64,000 nt of DNA from Chinchilla lanigera. Its lineage: Eukaryota > Chordata > Mammalia > Rodentia > Chinchillidae. Both the position numbers and the translations under genes were made by a program. The DNA lies in contig NW_004955465.1 in NCBI RefSeq assembly GCF_000276665.1, positions 5,816,981 to 5,880,980 on the forward strand. The letters are read 5' to 3'. Numbering within the stretch: position 1 is the stretch's first letter; the number at the start of each line of letters is the position of its first letter. The notes under the pieces were generated by a model. That model was not told where the DNA came from, did not search any database, and saw only the letters and a list, made by a program, of their open reading frames with translations. Positions 1 through 9,640 of this stretch are shown here, in pieces.

Positions 1-1624
1 TGAAATATCTTTTGAAGAAGTAATGGTGAAGACTTGCCATATTTGAAGAAAGAAATAGATCTACAAATTGAAGAAACCTAACAAACTCCAAGTCTGACAT
101 ACTGAAAGAGATCCACACCGATACCCTATAGTTAAACTACATATCCATATTAGATAGATATAGATATAGATGATATAGATATCTCCAATGGAGGACCTAG
201 GAAGAAGCAAGAGAAAAGTGACTCATCACCTATAAAAGAACTCCAAAAAGATAACTAGCAGATTACCCAGCAGAAAATATACAGGCCAAAAGGTAGCGGT
301 ATAACAGAGAAAGGATTTGTCAGCTAAAAATTTTATACTGTATCTGGCAAAATTCTCCTACAGAAGTAAAGGAAAATCCAAGACAAATAAAAGTTGAAAG
401 GATTTATTACCATTAGACTTATCCTACAAGAAGTGCTAAAGGGAGTCCTTGTAGTTAAAATGAAAGGACAAAACAGACAGGTAAATGCATGACCAAAAAA
501 AAAAATCACAGTTTATATTATTTTAGTTTTTGTTGTAATTTCACTTTTTATTTTCTACAGATTTGAAAAGACAGATTCATAAAGATATATGTTTATTAAT
601 AGGTATGTAATTGATTATAAAAATAACAAAGTGGGTGAATACAGCTATAAAATTATAATCATATTTATATACAAGAAATTGAGCCAACTTTAATTTAAAA
701 CAGATTGTTATAATTTTATATGTAGCCTCTGTGGAAACAACACAGAATATATCATGGAACACATAGATTATACCAAAGAGGCAGTGAAGATTATCAAAAT
801 GTATCACTTTTAAAAATATCAACAGAGCACTAAGGAAGGCAGTTACTGATGAAATGAGAGACAAAAAGCTGTAAATAAGACATACCAAAATAAAATAAAT
901 GCCAAATGGCAAAAGAAAGTCATTCTGTCTTAGTAATTACATTAAATGTAAATGGATTAAAGTCACCAAGAAAAAGACATAAATTAACAAAATGAGCTCT
1001 AAAAAATGATCTGACTATAAGAATACTATAAGGGACTCACTATAGATGATAAGACATGCATGGACTGAAAATGAAGGGGGAAATATATATTCCATGCAAA
1101 TAGCAACTAAAGGAGTAGGAGTTACCTTTCTTCTTTTTTTTTTTTTTTTTTTGCGGTACCGGGGATTGAACTCACGACCTTGTGTTTGCCAGGCAGGCAT
1201 TTATGCCACTGAGCTAAATCCGCAGCCCAGAGTTACCATCTTAATAACAGAAAAAATGACTTTTAGTCAAAAGCTGTTGCAATAGACAAAAAAGAACATT
1301 ATATAATCATGAAAGACTCAATTAATCAAGAATATGTATCAATTATAAACATTTATGCACCAAAAATTAGAGTTCCAATTTATATGAAAGAAATACCAAC
1401 AAATTTAAAGAATAAATAACTCTACAATTTTATATAGTAGGAGACTCCAGTAGTCCACTTTCAATAATAAATTTTAAAAATCAAATAGAAGAACAATAAA
1501 GAAATACAGAACTTGAGCAACACAAAATGGACTTCACATATACAGAAGACTCCAAGAACAGCAGAATATACATTTTTATCAAGTGCACATGGTAAATTCT
1601 TCAGGACAGATCATTCTTTGCTTG
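1..1624 (+). mobile_element. Old L1/HAL1-type LINE fragment, sense, truncated by window edge
   Basis: Positions 1-480 resemble the 3' part of L1/HAL1 ORF1, including the agagatccacacc and gactcatcacctat motifs and the 'gctaaagggagtcctt' motif. Positions about 900-1620 resemble the start of ORF2 (endonuclease domain, around 'aaatgtaaatggatta' and 'tataaacatttatgcacc'). Many stops and indels are present, so no protein is made. It is interrupted by an antisense SINE at 1128-1228. The left end is outside the window. Confidence 0.75.
1128..1228 (-). mobile_element. tRNA-derived (ID-like) SINE, antisense, in L1
   Basis: Starts with a T run (A tail on the minus strand), followed by the inverted B box (gattgaactcacgacc) and inverted A box (ccactgagctaaatcc). 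It is flanked by the 8-base direct repeat GAGTTACC at 1119-1126 and 1230-1237, interpreted as a target-site duplication. It inserted into the older L1. Confidence 0.88.
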
Positions 1625-2050
1625 GCCAAACTTTAGTTAGACTCCCAAACCTTCTCATAGGCCCATCTCTATACTTCCTTCTAAAATCAACTTTAGCAAG
1701 AATTCTGCATAAGTAATTTAATAAGAATTCCCCTTCTTCAATATATGATTGAGATCAACATCCAGTCAGGTTTACATTTTCCACTAGACCCAGGTGATGT
1801 CTGATCACCTGACCTGTCAGCAAGAAGAATCCTATTAGCCTACTTTAGCCAGAATTCCCCTAATACCTAAAGTTGGCTCTTAGTTATTTTCTAATTCCTG
1901 ATCAGCACTCCCACTCCTTGACTATAACCTCCTACTTTCCCATCCAGAGTTGAGTTTAATCTCTCTTTAATGGAAAACCCACTGTAGCGTTCCCTAAACC
2001 TAATGCTATAACAGACCCCCAAAAAGTGTTCCTTCTTAGGTCTTAAAACA
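1625..2050 (+). mobile_element. LTR-like repeat inside L1 sequence (family not identified)
   Basis: About 420 bases interrupt L1-type sequence. They have a less A-rich composition and a 3' part reading like a class I retroviral LTR (gagtttaatctctcttt… then a short run to a T/A-rich end). It resembles MER-type LTRs I know, but I cannot name the family or place its ends exactly. No coding potential. Confidence 0.4.
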
Positions 2051-2189
2051 TATCATTGAATAATTATTTTTATTTAACAAGATAAAAGACTTCTTGATTG
2101 AAAAAATATAAAATATTACTGCATGAAATGAGAAAAGACAAGTGGAAAGATGAAAAGAGACAATAAATGGAAGTCTTAATATTTTAAAA

Positions 2190-3765
2190 GGTAAAACTCA
2201 GCAATGAACAGATTCAGCAAACCAACAGCTGCCAGATGATGCAAAGAAGAAAAACTAAGATTGATCAGAGTCAATAAGAAAACAGGAAATAGTGCCAATG
2301 ACATTAAAAAAAAAAAAAACCTGTTCACAAAAGTAATACAGAAAAAAATTCCAAGCAGGAAAAAAGAATTTGATATAGATCTAAGTGAAGCATATAGAAC
2401 TCCAATTAGCTACAATCCAAAAAATCTACCCCAAGGCATATAATAGTCAAGATTCCAGAAATTCAACACAAGAATAGAATATTAAAAGGTGTTAATGAAA
2501 GGGAACAAATCACCTATAAAGGAAAGCCCATCAGAATCACAGCAGATTTCTCAACACAAAACCTCAAGTCAAGCAGAGGTTAGAGTGAAGTATTTCAAGC
2601 CCTAAAAGAAAAGAACTCATATCTTTCAACATGCACTAAACTAAAATCAAAATGGATCAAAGATCTAAATATTAAAATAGAAAAACTAAATATGGTGGAA
2701 GAGAGAAATGGTAGAACTCCTGAAGACTTTGGTGTAGGCAAAAACTTTATGAACAAAACCCTGATCACACAAGTAATATCACAAACAATCAACAACTGGG
2801 ATCTCATCTTATTAAAAAGCCTTTGCACGGCAAGGGAAACCACCAACAGAGTAAAGAGACAACCCACAGTGTGAGAAAAAAAATTACTAGCTGTTCCTCA
2901 GACAAAGGACTAATATCTAGAATACATAAAGAACTAAAAAAAAAAAAAATCAAACCTCCAAAATTTAAAGACCCAAACCAAAAATGGGCTTCTGAAATGA
3001 ATAGACACCTCTCAGATAAAGAAATAGAGACAGCAAATAAATATATGAAAAAATACTCAACATCACTGGTCATTCAAGAGATGCAAATTAGGGGCTGGGG
3101 ATTTAGCTCAGCGGCAAAGCGCCTGCCTGGCAAGCGCAAGGTCGTGAGTTTGGTTCCTGGTACCGAAGAAAAACCAAAAAAAAAAAAAAAAAAGAGATGC
3201 AAATTAAAACAATGCTGAGATTACATCTCACCCCAGAAAGAATGGCTATCATCACCAAATTAATCAATAACAAATACTGGCAAATGCTGGGGTAAAAGGA
3301 ACACTTCTGCACTGTTGGTGGGAGTGTAGACTGATGCAACCACTGTGGAATTCAGTGTGGAGATTTCTCAAAAAACTAGAAATAGGGGTTCCATTCAACC
3401 CAGCTATTCCCCCTCTTGGTATCTTTCCAAAATAATTAAAAGCACCATACCACAGCAATGTAAGTGCACTCATGTTTATAGCAGCAGTTTGTAATAACTA
3501 AATATTGGAAACAGCCCAAATGCCCATGAACTGATGAATGGATAAAGAAGATGTGGCTTTTTAAAAATACAATGGAGTACTACTTTGCCATAAAGAAAGA
3601 TAAGCTTGAGACATGTCTAGGTAAATGGATGCACCTTGAGACCACACTTTTAAGTGAAATAAATTAGATACACATATACAGATATCACATGATTTCTTTG
3701 GTGTGAGAAACCAAAAGTGTAAATAAGGACTAAAATGTATAATAGATATTAGGAAATGGGAAGAA
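2190..3765 (+). mobile_element. L1 LINE fragment, sense: ORF1-end-like piece joined to ORF2 C-terminus and 3' UTR
   Basis: Positions ~2440-2615 resemble the end of L1 ORF1 (gaaagcccatcagaatcac… gtatttcaagccct). From ~2616 the sequence switches to the ORF2 C-terminal region ('aaaatcaaaatggatcaaag', then 'aaatgggcttctgaaatga', then 'gcactgttggtgggagtgta'), followed by a 3' UTR (aagtgtaaataaggact… ataatagatatta). ORF2's reverse transcriptase core is missing. A young SINE interrupts it at 3091-3191. Short ORFs here are broken L1 frames, not genes. Confidence 0.82.
3091..3191 (+). mobile_element. Young ID-like tRNA SINE with perfect 15-bp target-site duplication
   Basis: Begins GGGGCTGGGGATTTAGCTCA (A box) and has a B-box-like GAGTTTGGTTCC, then an A-rich tail ending in a run of about 16 A. 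The flanks AAGAGATGCAAATTA at 3076-3090 and 3192-3206 are identical, showing a recent L1-mediated insertion. The head resembles a tRNA gene but it lacks a foldable full tRNA and carries a poly-A tail. Confidence 0.93.
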
Positions 3766-3769
3766 AATT

Positions 3770-3864
3770 GAAGTTGTCCAGGCTGGGTTTGAACTTGCAA
3801 TCCTGCTGCCTCAGCCTGTCAGTTCTGGGATTACAAGTATGCACCATCATGACCAGCTGAGGAA
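3770..3864 (-). mobile_element. B1 SINE fragment, antisense
   Basis: Reads 'ccaggctgggtttgaactt' to 'gggattacaagtatgcacca', the reverse complement of a B1 left part. It abuts the 3' end of the L1 copy. Confidence 0.78.
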
Positions 3865-3899
3865 GATTTAATGTTTGCAACACATCTTTTGCCTCAGTA

Positions 3900-4380
3900 G
3901 TAGTTTTACATTTAGTATTTTTGATTATGTAAAATAGTTCAGATACCTTAAATTCATTTTTGTTTAATAGGTTTTCTCTCTTGAGCTATTTGTAAGTGTA
4001 AACTCAGTCACATTAAGTACATTCACATTGTTGTGCAACTGTCACCAGCATCCATCTCTAGAACTTTTTTTGTTTCCTAGACTGAAACCCTGGGCCCATT
4101 AATCACTAAGTTCCCTTTCTACTCTCTCCCCAAGCCCTGGCCACTACTGTTGTACAGTCTGTCTCTATGAATTTGATTGCTGTAGATGTCCCTATGAAAG
4201 TAGTTTTATTTTTTTGGTGAAAGGTTAATCTCCCTTTGCCCAGTGTTTTTAAAATTCTTGCATGTGACAGGATGTCCTAAGTTTTTTAACACTGAATCAG
4301 GTTTATTTTGTATATTCCACCTTTTAATTTATCTCTCTATTCACCTGGCAATAGACACTTTGGTTGCTTTAAATTTTTAA
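3900..4380 (-). mobile_element. Ancient L1M-type 3' end, antisense
   Basis: Contains the familiar reverse-complement L1 3' motifs 'ctgtctctatgaatttgat', 'tgacaggatgtcctaag' and 'cacctggcaatagacacttt'. It is heavily diverged, so old. Confidence 0.6.
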
Positions 4381-4382
4381 AA

Positions 4383-6190
4383 TTATTTTTATGGTACATT
4401 TAGATATACATATTGATGACATTCATCATATGGAATTTGTACTTGTACACGTTATTTATCCTTCTTTTTTTCCCAATCCCCTCACCTCCTTTCAGCCCTT
4501 CTTCCCCTTCTTGTTTATAAAAGCTTTGTTTCCATTTTTCCTTCCATTCTCTTTTTTTCCTTTTCCCTTCCTTCCTTTCTCCCTCTCCCTCCCTAGTTCC
4601 TCTTCCCATTTGAATATTTTCTTTCTATTTCATAATATCTATTATACATTTGGTCCTTATTTACACTTCGGTTCAAAGCTTTGCCTGGTCCTTCATTCTG
4701 TTGGGGTTCATGCAGTTGTAGTCCTTGTAATCTCTAAGATGTCCTTCAGAACATTCTGGAGTGCTGGTTTGGCAGTCATGAATTTTTTCAGGTGTTCTTT
4801 GCCATGGAATGATCTTTGCCATGGAATGATCTTATTTCGCCATCAATTTTGAAAGATAGTTTTGTGGGATAAATCAATCTGGGTTGGAGGTTGTTTTCTT
4901 TGAGAGCTTGAAATACTTCACTCTAAACTCTCCTTGACTTAAGGGTTTCTGTGAAGAACTCTGCTGTAACCCTGATAGACTTTCCTTTTTCCCCACAGTT
5001 CTGCCAGCATTTGTTACTGGTTGATTTCTGGATAATAGCCATTCTTTCTAGGGTGAGATAGAATCTCAGTGTTGTTTTAATTTGCATCTCTCAAATGACC
5101 AGTGTTGTTGATATATTCATTTGCCATTTTTTCATAGAGTTATTTGTCATTTCTACTTCTTTATCTGAGAAGTGTCTTTTCATTTCAGAAGCCTATTTTT
5201 GGATTGGGTTTTTTAATTTGGGGCTCTGATTTTTTTCAGTTCTCTATATGTCCTAGACATCAGTCCTTTGTCTGAGGAACAACTGGCTAGGATTTTTTCC
5301 CATTCTGTGGGTTGGCTTTTTGCTCTGTTGGTCATTTCTTTTGCTGTTCAAATCCTTTTTGATAAGATGAGATCACCCTTGTTGATTCTTTTGTACTATT
5401 TCCCATGCAGTCAGGGTTTAGTTCATGAAGCCTTTGCCGACTGCTATGTTTTCAGGGGTTTCACCTATTCTCTCTTCCAGCAGTTTAGTGTTTCTAACAT
5501 TTTAGCTATTTTGATTTTAGTTTAGTGCATGATGATAAACATGGGTCTAGTTTTAGTCTTTATCATGTAGATGGCCTCTTTTTCCAGCACCATTTATCAA
5601 AAAGGCTATTTTTCTGCCAGTGAAGGTGTCTGGCCCCTTTGTCAAAGATATGACGGCTGAGTATGTTGGCAGTTAATTCTGCATCTTCTAATCTGGTCCA
5701 CTTACCTCAGGTCTAGTTTTTCTGCCAGAAGCATGCTGCTTTTATCACAGTAGCTATGCAGTATATTTTCAAGTCAGGGACTGTGATGTCCCCTGCCTTG
5801 CCTTTCTTGCCCAGAAATGTTTTGCTATTCTAGGTCTCTTCAGGTTCTAAATTAATTTTTGGAATGTTTTCTCTCTGTGAGGTATGCTAATGATATTTTG
5901 ATTGGACTTGCATTAAATTTGTGTAACAATTTTGGTAGTATGGCCATTTTTATTATCTTTCCTACCCCAAAACAAAGGATATCTTTCCATTTTCTCATAT
6001 CATTTCTGACCTCCTTTTCAGAGTAATTTTCCATATAAAGATGTTTTACTTTCTTTCTTAGATTGATTCCCAAGTATTTTTTGTGCTATTATAAAAGGCA
6101 CGGTTTCCCTAATTCTTTTTTCAGTGAGTTTGTTACTTGTGTACAGGAATGTTATTGACTTTTGACTGTTAACTTTGATTTTGGGTTTTT
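4383..6190 (-). mobile_element. L1 LINE, antisense, internally rearranged
   Basis: Read on the minus strand, positions 6190-4990 are ORF2 C-terminal region, 4985-4730 resemble the end of ORF1 (same segment as 2525-2615), and 4720-4383 are the 3' UTR with a long polypurine tract (4450-4620, pyrimidine-rich on the + strand). ORF2 is cut before its normal end at about 4990. The 153-aa and 85-aa ORFs here are chance frames through this L1. A 17-base unit (TTTGCCATGGAATGATC) is duplicated in tandem at 4798-4831. Confidence 0.8.
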
Positions 6191-6325
6191 TTTTTTATTT
6201 TAAAGAGAAAAGTACAAAAACTAACAAACACAGGGATGTAAACAGAACAACACAGAAACAAAAATGATACAGAATTTCAAACAAAGTGATAGGAAATTAA
6301 CAATTGCTATTGTATAACGATTTCA

Positions 6326-6415
6326 CTTTCTTTTTTAGGAGGTGGGGTATTGGGAATGGAACTCACAACCTCATGCTTGCCAGGCACTGTGCCACTGAGC
6401 TATATCCCTGGCAAG
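6326..6415 (-). mobile_element. ID-like tRNA SINE, antisense
   Basis: Reads 'gggaatggaactcacaacc … gccactgagctatatccctgg', the reverse complement of the SINE A/B box region. Preceded by a short T-rich stretch. It is more diverged than the copies at 3091 and 55746. Confidence 0.82.
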
Positions 6416-7129
6416 TATTGGAGAGTGCTTTTGTCCTACGGCCAGACTACTTGTGCTGTTGGTCACAGAGCAAGGGGCTGCTTCCCGTCCTTTGTAGCTA
6501 GGGCTAAAACTGGCTTTTAGTGGCTGCCATAAAGAGAATGGGTGGTCCCAGCTCCCACTTCTCAGCAGAATTCCCCGTGATCTGCTGTCCAACTGCCAGC
6601 TCTCTACTGTGACTGGGAGGCCCTTCCCTCATTCCATTCTGGGAAGTTGGCAATGAAGCATCCCTGGGTCTGTTCTGCTGCTCGAGTTTGAACCCTGAGC
6701 CCTTTGAAATAAAATGGTGATCTTGTCCACCCACCGCTGCTCCTCCTTCTCATTTTTTATATTTTTTAGTTTAATTCCTTGGTTGATGCTTGCAAATTGC
6801 TTATGGCAAGTAACTTTATTGCTAGTATTTAGAACCCTTAGGAAATGACTACTTCTCAGAGATGTCTTCCACATCTTGTGTTATGAGTCTGTTGCATGAG
6901 CCTGCCTATTCGTTTTATTGGAGATGAGAAGCTGCTGCCTACTTGGCCCAGCTCCTAGTTCTTTGGCCCTGGCCTACAGTTTTTTTAATGACCCTTAGGC
7001 AATCTCAGTCTTGGTATACCAGGAAGAACAACTGATTAGAACAACTATATCACCTTCACTAAAGTAGTACAATCAGTAAAAATAATAGTATCAAACATAG
7101 CCTAGAAAATGACAAACTAGAGTAACTAT
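6416..7129. other. Unassigned intergenic sequence
   Basis: About 700 bases without a convincing gene. Overlapping short ORFs occur on the minus strand (6371-6874), but none resembles a protein I know. Base composition resembles decayed repeat DNA, possibly LTR or L1 5' UTR derived, and no family was recognised. Confidence 0.4.
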
Positions 7130-7518
7130 TAATTTGCCACTCTTGGGGCTGGCCCCCAGCCACACAGATGCCTGGGAAGCAGGCAGCAGGTGCCCAGGAA
7201 GAGGCATGGTGGCATGCGCTGGCCCTCAGGCCAGATGCTAGGAAGCGGTGCAGTGCCACACTCTGGCCCTCAGGCCAGCCGCTGCCAAGTGGTCAGGAAT
7301 TATCACGTCACAGAGAAGCACCGATACAATCAGCCCACCCCATGCTGGCCATGGAAGCCCGCCCAAGGTCGTGCATGAACCATCCCAACATGAAGAAATC
7401 CCTGGGAAAACATGCCACACAATGGGTCACTCTTGGCCCTGCCCTTGAGAACCAGAAAGGTCCAGAGTCAGCAGAGGAGCAGTTGATGAACAAGAACTTG
7501 TAGAACAAGAGAATACAG

Positions 7519-7857
7519 ATGATGCCTGATGACTCAGAGGTCGAGCTGACTGGGGACATGAGAGCCATTCGGAAGCTGGAAACCAGGAGGACCTTGCGCA
7601 ATACCTGGGGAGACCTCCTGGAAGCCATTCTCCCCTTGACTGTACAGGCTGCAGTGGAGAAGCACGTGGAGCCCCGGAGAGGTCTGCTCCAAGACTTCAC
7701 AGATTACATGGGTGCCCAATATTCAGATTCTGAAGAACCACCTTCATGGAGAAGGTACGTTCCTAGATTACCTGCCTGGGACACTTTGCACCAGATGGTG
7801 CTGAGACTGACTAGTGGGCCGAAGACTTCATCCAGATGTTCCTGTCGCCTGTGTTGA
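7519..7857 (+). pseudogene. Unrecognised 112-codon ORF inside the gag-pro insertion
   Basis: An open frame starting [14 protein letters not shown] and ending in a Cys-rich tail (…RCSCRLC). The middle is rich in Leu, Glu and Arg and looks alpha-helical, followed by an acidic patch ([10 protein letters not shown]). I recognise no family. It lies directly upstream of capsid-like sequence, so it could be a diverged gag N-terminal region or captured host sequence. It has no intron and no evidence of expression. Another frame of 111 codons (7168-7503) precedes it with different composition. Probably a relic. Confidence 0.35.
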
Positions 7858-7878
7858 CGGTTGGGGAGAGGACACTAA

Positions 7879-8223
7879 GTGGTTTCAGGGTCCCAAATGT
7901 GCTGGGAGGCTGGAGAGATGATTGGTGCTCCATTGGGTGCTCCATTGATGGCTGAGATGGAGGCCCCCCAAAAAAGGGAACACCCCTCTGCTTTCTTAGA
8001 TTGCTTACAAGAGGCATTGATAAAGCATATTTCCCTGGATCCCAATTCAGTAGAGGAACAAATTATTCTTAAAGATAAGTTTATTACTCAGTCAGCCCCA
8101 GATAGTAGAAAAAAGCTACAAAAAATGGTTTTTGCCCCAGATAGCTCACTTGAGATGTTAGTAAGAATTGCCTCCTCAGCATTTTATAGCCATGACGAGG
8201 AGGAGGCCAAGGAGAGAAAATAA
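7879..8223 (+). pseudogene. Endogenous gammaretrovirus-like gag capsid C-terminal remnant
   Basis: Residues ~37-100 of this frame match the capsid C-terminal pattern of class I (gammaretroviral) gag: a helix beginning SAFLDCLQEAL, an acidic/polar turn, then ITQSAPDSRKKLQK, and a Lys/Glu-rich end. The frame stops at 8223. Matrix and most of the capsid are not recognisable upstream. This is a non-functional fossil of a retroviral gene; it lacks the N-terminal domains and is out of frame with the nucleocapsid part downstream. Confidence 0.75.
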
Positions 8224-8325
8224 AGAGACTGAGAAGAAGTAATTGCCTTTGTTTCAGCACTAAGAGAAACAGACCCTAAGTCTGATTCTTAGGGCCCCAA
8301 GAAGAACTTAATGACTACATTCATC

Positions 8326-8419
8326 TGCTACTGCTGTCAAAAGCCAGGCCACCTCAAGAGGAACTGTCCTAAGAGGGCCATGCCCTGAATGCAAAGGTGA
8401 CCACTGGAGATCTGTCTGC
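8326..8419 (+). pseudogene. Retroviral nucleocapsid zinc-knuckle remnants
   Basis: A perfect C-X2-C-X4-H-X4-C knuckle is encoded at 8326-8367 (Cys at 8326 and 8335, His at 8350, Cys at 8365). A second, imperfect knuckle (C-X2-C-X3-H-X4-C, one residue short) follows at 8381-8419 in a different frame, with a stop between them in the first frame. Two knuckles in tandem fit class I endogenous retroviral gag. The frame change shows it is dead. Confidence 0.75.
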
Positions 8420-8549
8420 CCTCTGAAATGGAGGCCCCAGAGCTCAGACCCATCCTACCAGTTGGTCCAACAGGAATGAAGGGGCCCAGGTCATACTCTG
8501 CCTTCTCCCTCTGGCCAGACAGTCATCTCCATGGAGGAACCCCAGGTAA

Positions 8550-8640
8550 TCATGACTATAGAGGAAAAAGTAAACAGCTTATTGCTGGACACTGGTGCTA
8601 GTCTCTCGGTCCTTCTTTTCAATCCTGGCCTTCCTTCCAG
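8550..8640 (+). pseudogene. Retroviral aspartic protease remnant (DTGAS motif)
   Basis: The frame at 8552-8620 encodes the entry strand and active-site signature D-T-G-A-S (8588-8602), preceded by a hydrophobic LLL and followed by LSVL, as in retroviral proteases. An in-frame stop near 8477 separates it from the knuckle sequence, and the rest of the domain (flap, second conserved strand) is not recognisable. The sequence soon passes into the repeated 3' section. Confidence 0.72.
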
Positions 8641-8740
8641 CTGTCACCTCAGTGAAAGGAGTCACTGGTGAGGAAGTAATCCACTGTTTTTCACAACCCT
8701 TAGGCTGCAACTACTTGTTAGATCTTTCTTGCATATCTCT

Positions 8741-9130
8741 GTTTTCCTGAGAAACCACTTTGAAGATACCAACATGTATTACAGCAGCCATTGACAATTT
8801 CCTACCAATCTGCCCATAACTCTGTAATGCTTGTATTGTTCCTATGCTATTTCATAAATGGATATATGTTTGTTACTATGTGTTTCTAACAACAACCATT
8901 GAGAATAATCAATGATTAACTGATCACTCATGCATAGCTCTCTTTCTTTTCTCTAGAAACCACTTTGAAGATACCAAAGTACAGTAAAACAACCATTGAT
9001 AATTTCCTACCACTTTTGTCTATAACTTACTATTATTTGTCTATTTGTTTTCCTGAGAAACTATCTTTAAGATACCAATAGGTAAAATAACAACCATTGA
9101 TAATTTCCTACCACTTTGTCTGTAATTCGG
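8741..9130 (+). repeat. Three irregular copies of a ~82-base unit
   Basis: Units at 8741-8822, 8947-9028 and 9048-9130 share 'gagaaaccactttgaagat' to 'caaccattgataatttccta', with roughly 80 to 90 percent agreement by eye. Spacers differ (about 124 and 19 bases), so it is not a clean tandem array. A related, shorter sequence occurs at ~38915-39040 next to another A-rich tail. Confidence 0.7.
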
Positions 9131-9216
9131 TAAGTCCCCCTATTGCTATGTTATCCTTCTTTTACTCTTTAAAATTAAAAAATAAAAAAATAAAAAATAA
9201 TAATTTGCCACTGTTG

Positions 9217-9640
9217 TAGCTAGAGTTTGCAAGGGAATCGACTTAATACAGGACACATAATTTGTAGGCTTATTTTATAATATTCACCCCAAAAGTCCAA
9301 TGCAGAAAAGTGCAGGAGATCTGTCCTTGCACTACAGAACCAAAGAGTCCAGATGAAGCCTAGGTCCCATGGAAACGTCCTTCAAAAATCCAGCTGGAGG
9401 CCTAGAGCCCATGACAATGACTCATGCAAGTCTGTATCAAGGATCTGCACTTCAAAGGCCCAAAGACCAGTGGTGGAAGCTATAAAGTCTGTGCCAGTGG
9501 GATAAAGGATCTGTGCCACCAGACTAAGAGATCTGCACTGGATCCAGGAAGCAACACTCAAGGTAAGAACAAGAGCTCCCCTAAAGAGAACTACAGCCAT
9601 CCTGAGCTACAGCGAAGACCCAAGCTCCTCTGATGATGAG
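9217..9640. other. Unassigned sequence with internal short repeats
   Basis: Contains several variants of 'ggatctg(t/c)' about every 30-50 bases between 9430 and 9545, possibly part of a monomeric LINE 5' region or a decayed LTR. Two opposite ORFs (9382-9600 minus, 9424-9633 plus) are not protein-like. Confidence 0.35.

Larger units (their letters stand above)
7146..9200 (+). mobile_element. Retrotransposed insertion carrying decayed endogenous retroviral gag-pro
   Basis: A ~2.05 kb unit lies between near-identical 16-base direct repeats, TAATTTGCCACT(C/G)TTG at 7130-7145 and 9201-9216 (15 of 16 match), and ends in an A-rich tail (9171-9200). These are marks of L1-driven target-primed insertion. 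Inside, in order: a GC-rich 5' part with a duplicated CTGGCCCTCAGGCCAG (7219-7234, 7263-7278), an unrecognised ORF (7519-7857), gag capsid-like (7879-8223), zinc knuckles (8326-8419), a protease-like DTGAS motif (8588-8602), and a 3' section with three copies of a ~82-base unit (8741-9130). No LTRs, pol core or env are seen. All coding parts are broken by stops and frame changes. Confidence 0.65.

Noticed and set aside
3091..3191. tRNA gene suggested by A and B box motifs
   Set aside because: The sequence has a long A tail and target-site duplication and is repeated many times: it is a tRNA-derived SINE. The same applies to the other ID-like copies.
4391..4852. 153-codon ORF rich in Phe, Pro and Ser
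   Set aside because: It reads the pyrimidine-rich antisense of an L1 3' UTR.
8741..9130. CRISPR-like array of repeats
   Set aside because: Only three diverged units with unequal spacers, in a mammalian retroelement; nothing supports a prokaryotic array.
7146..9200. A functional retroviral or domesticated gag gene
   Set aside because: Stops at 8223, 8386 and near 8477 and at least one frame change separate the parts. No long intact frame remains.
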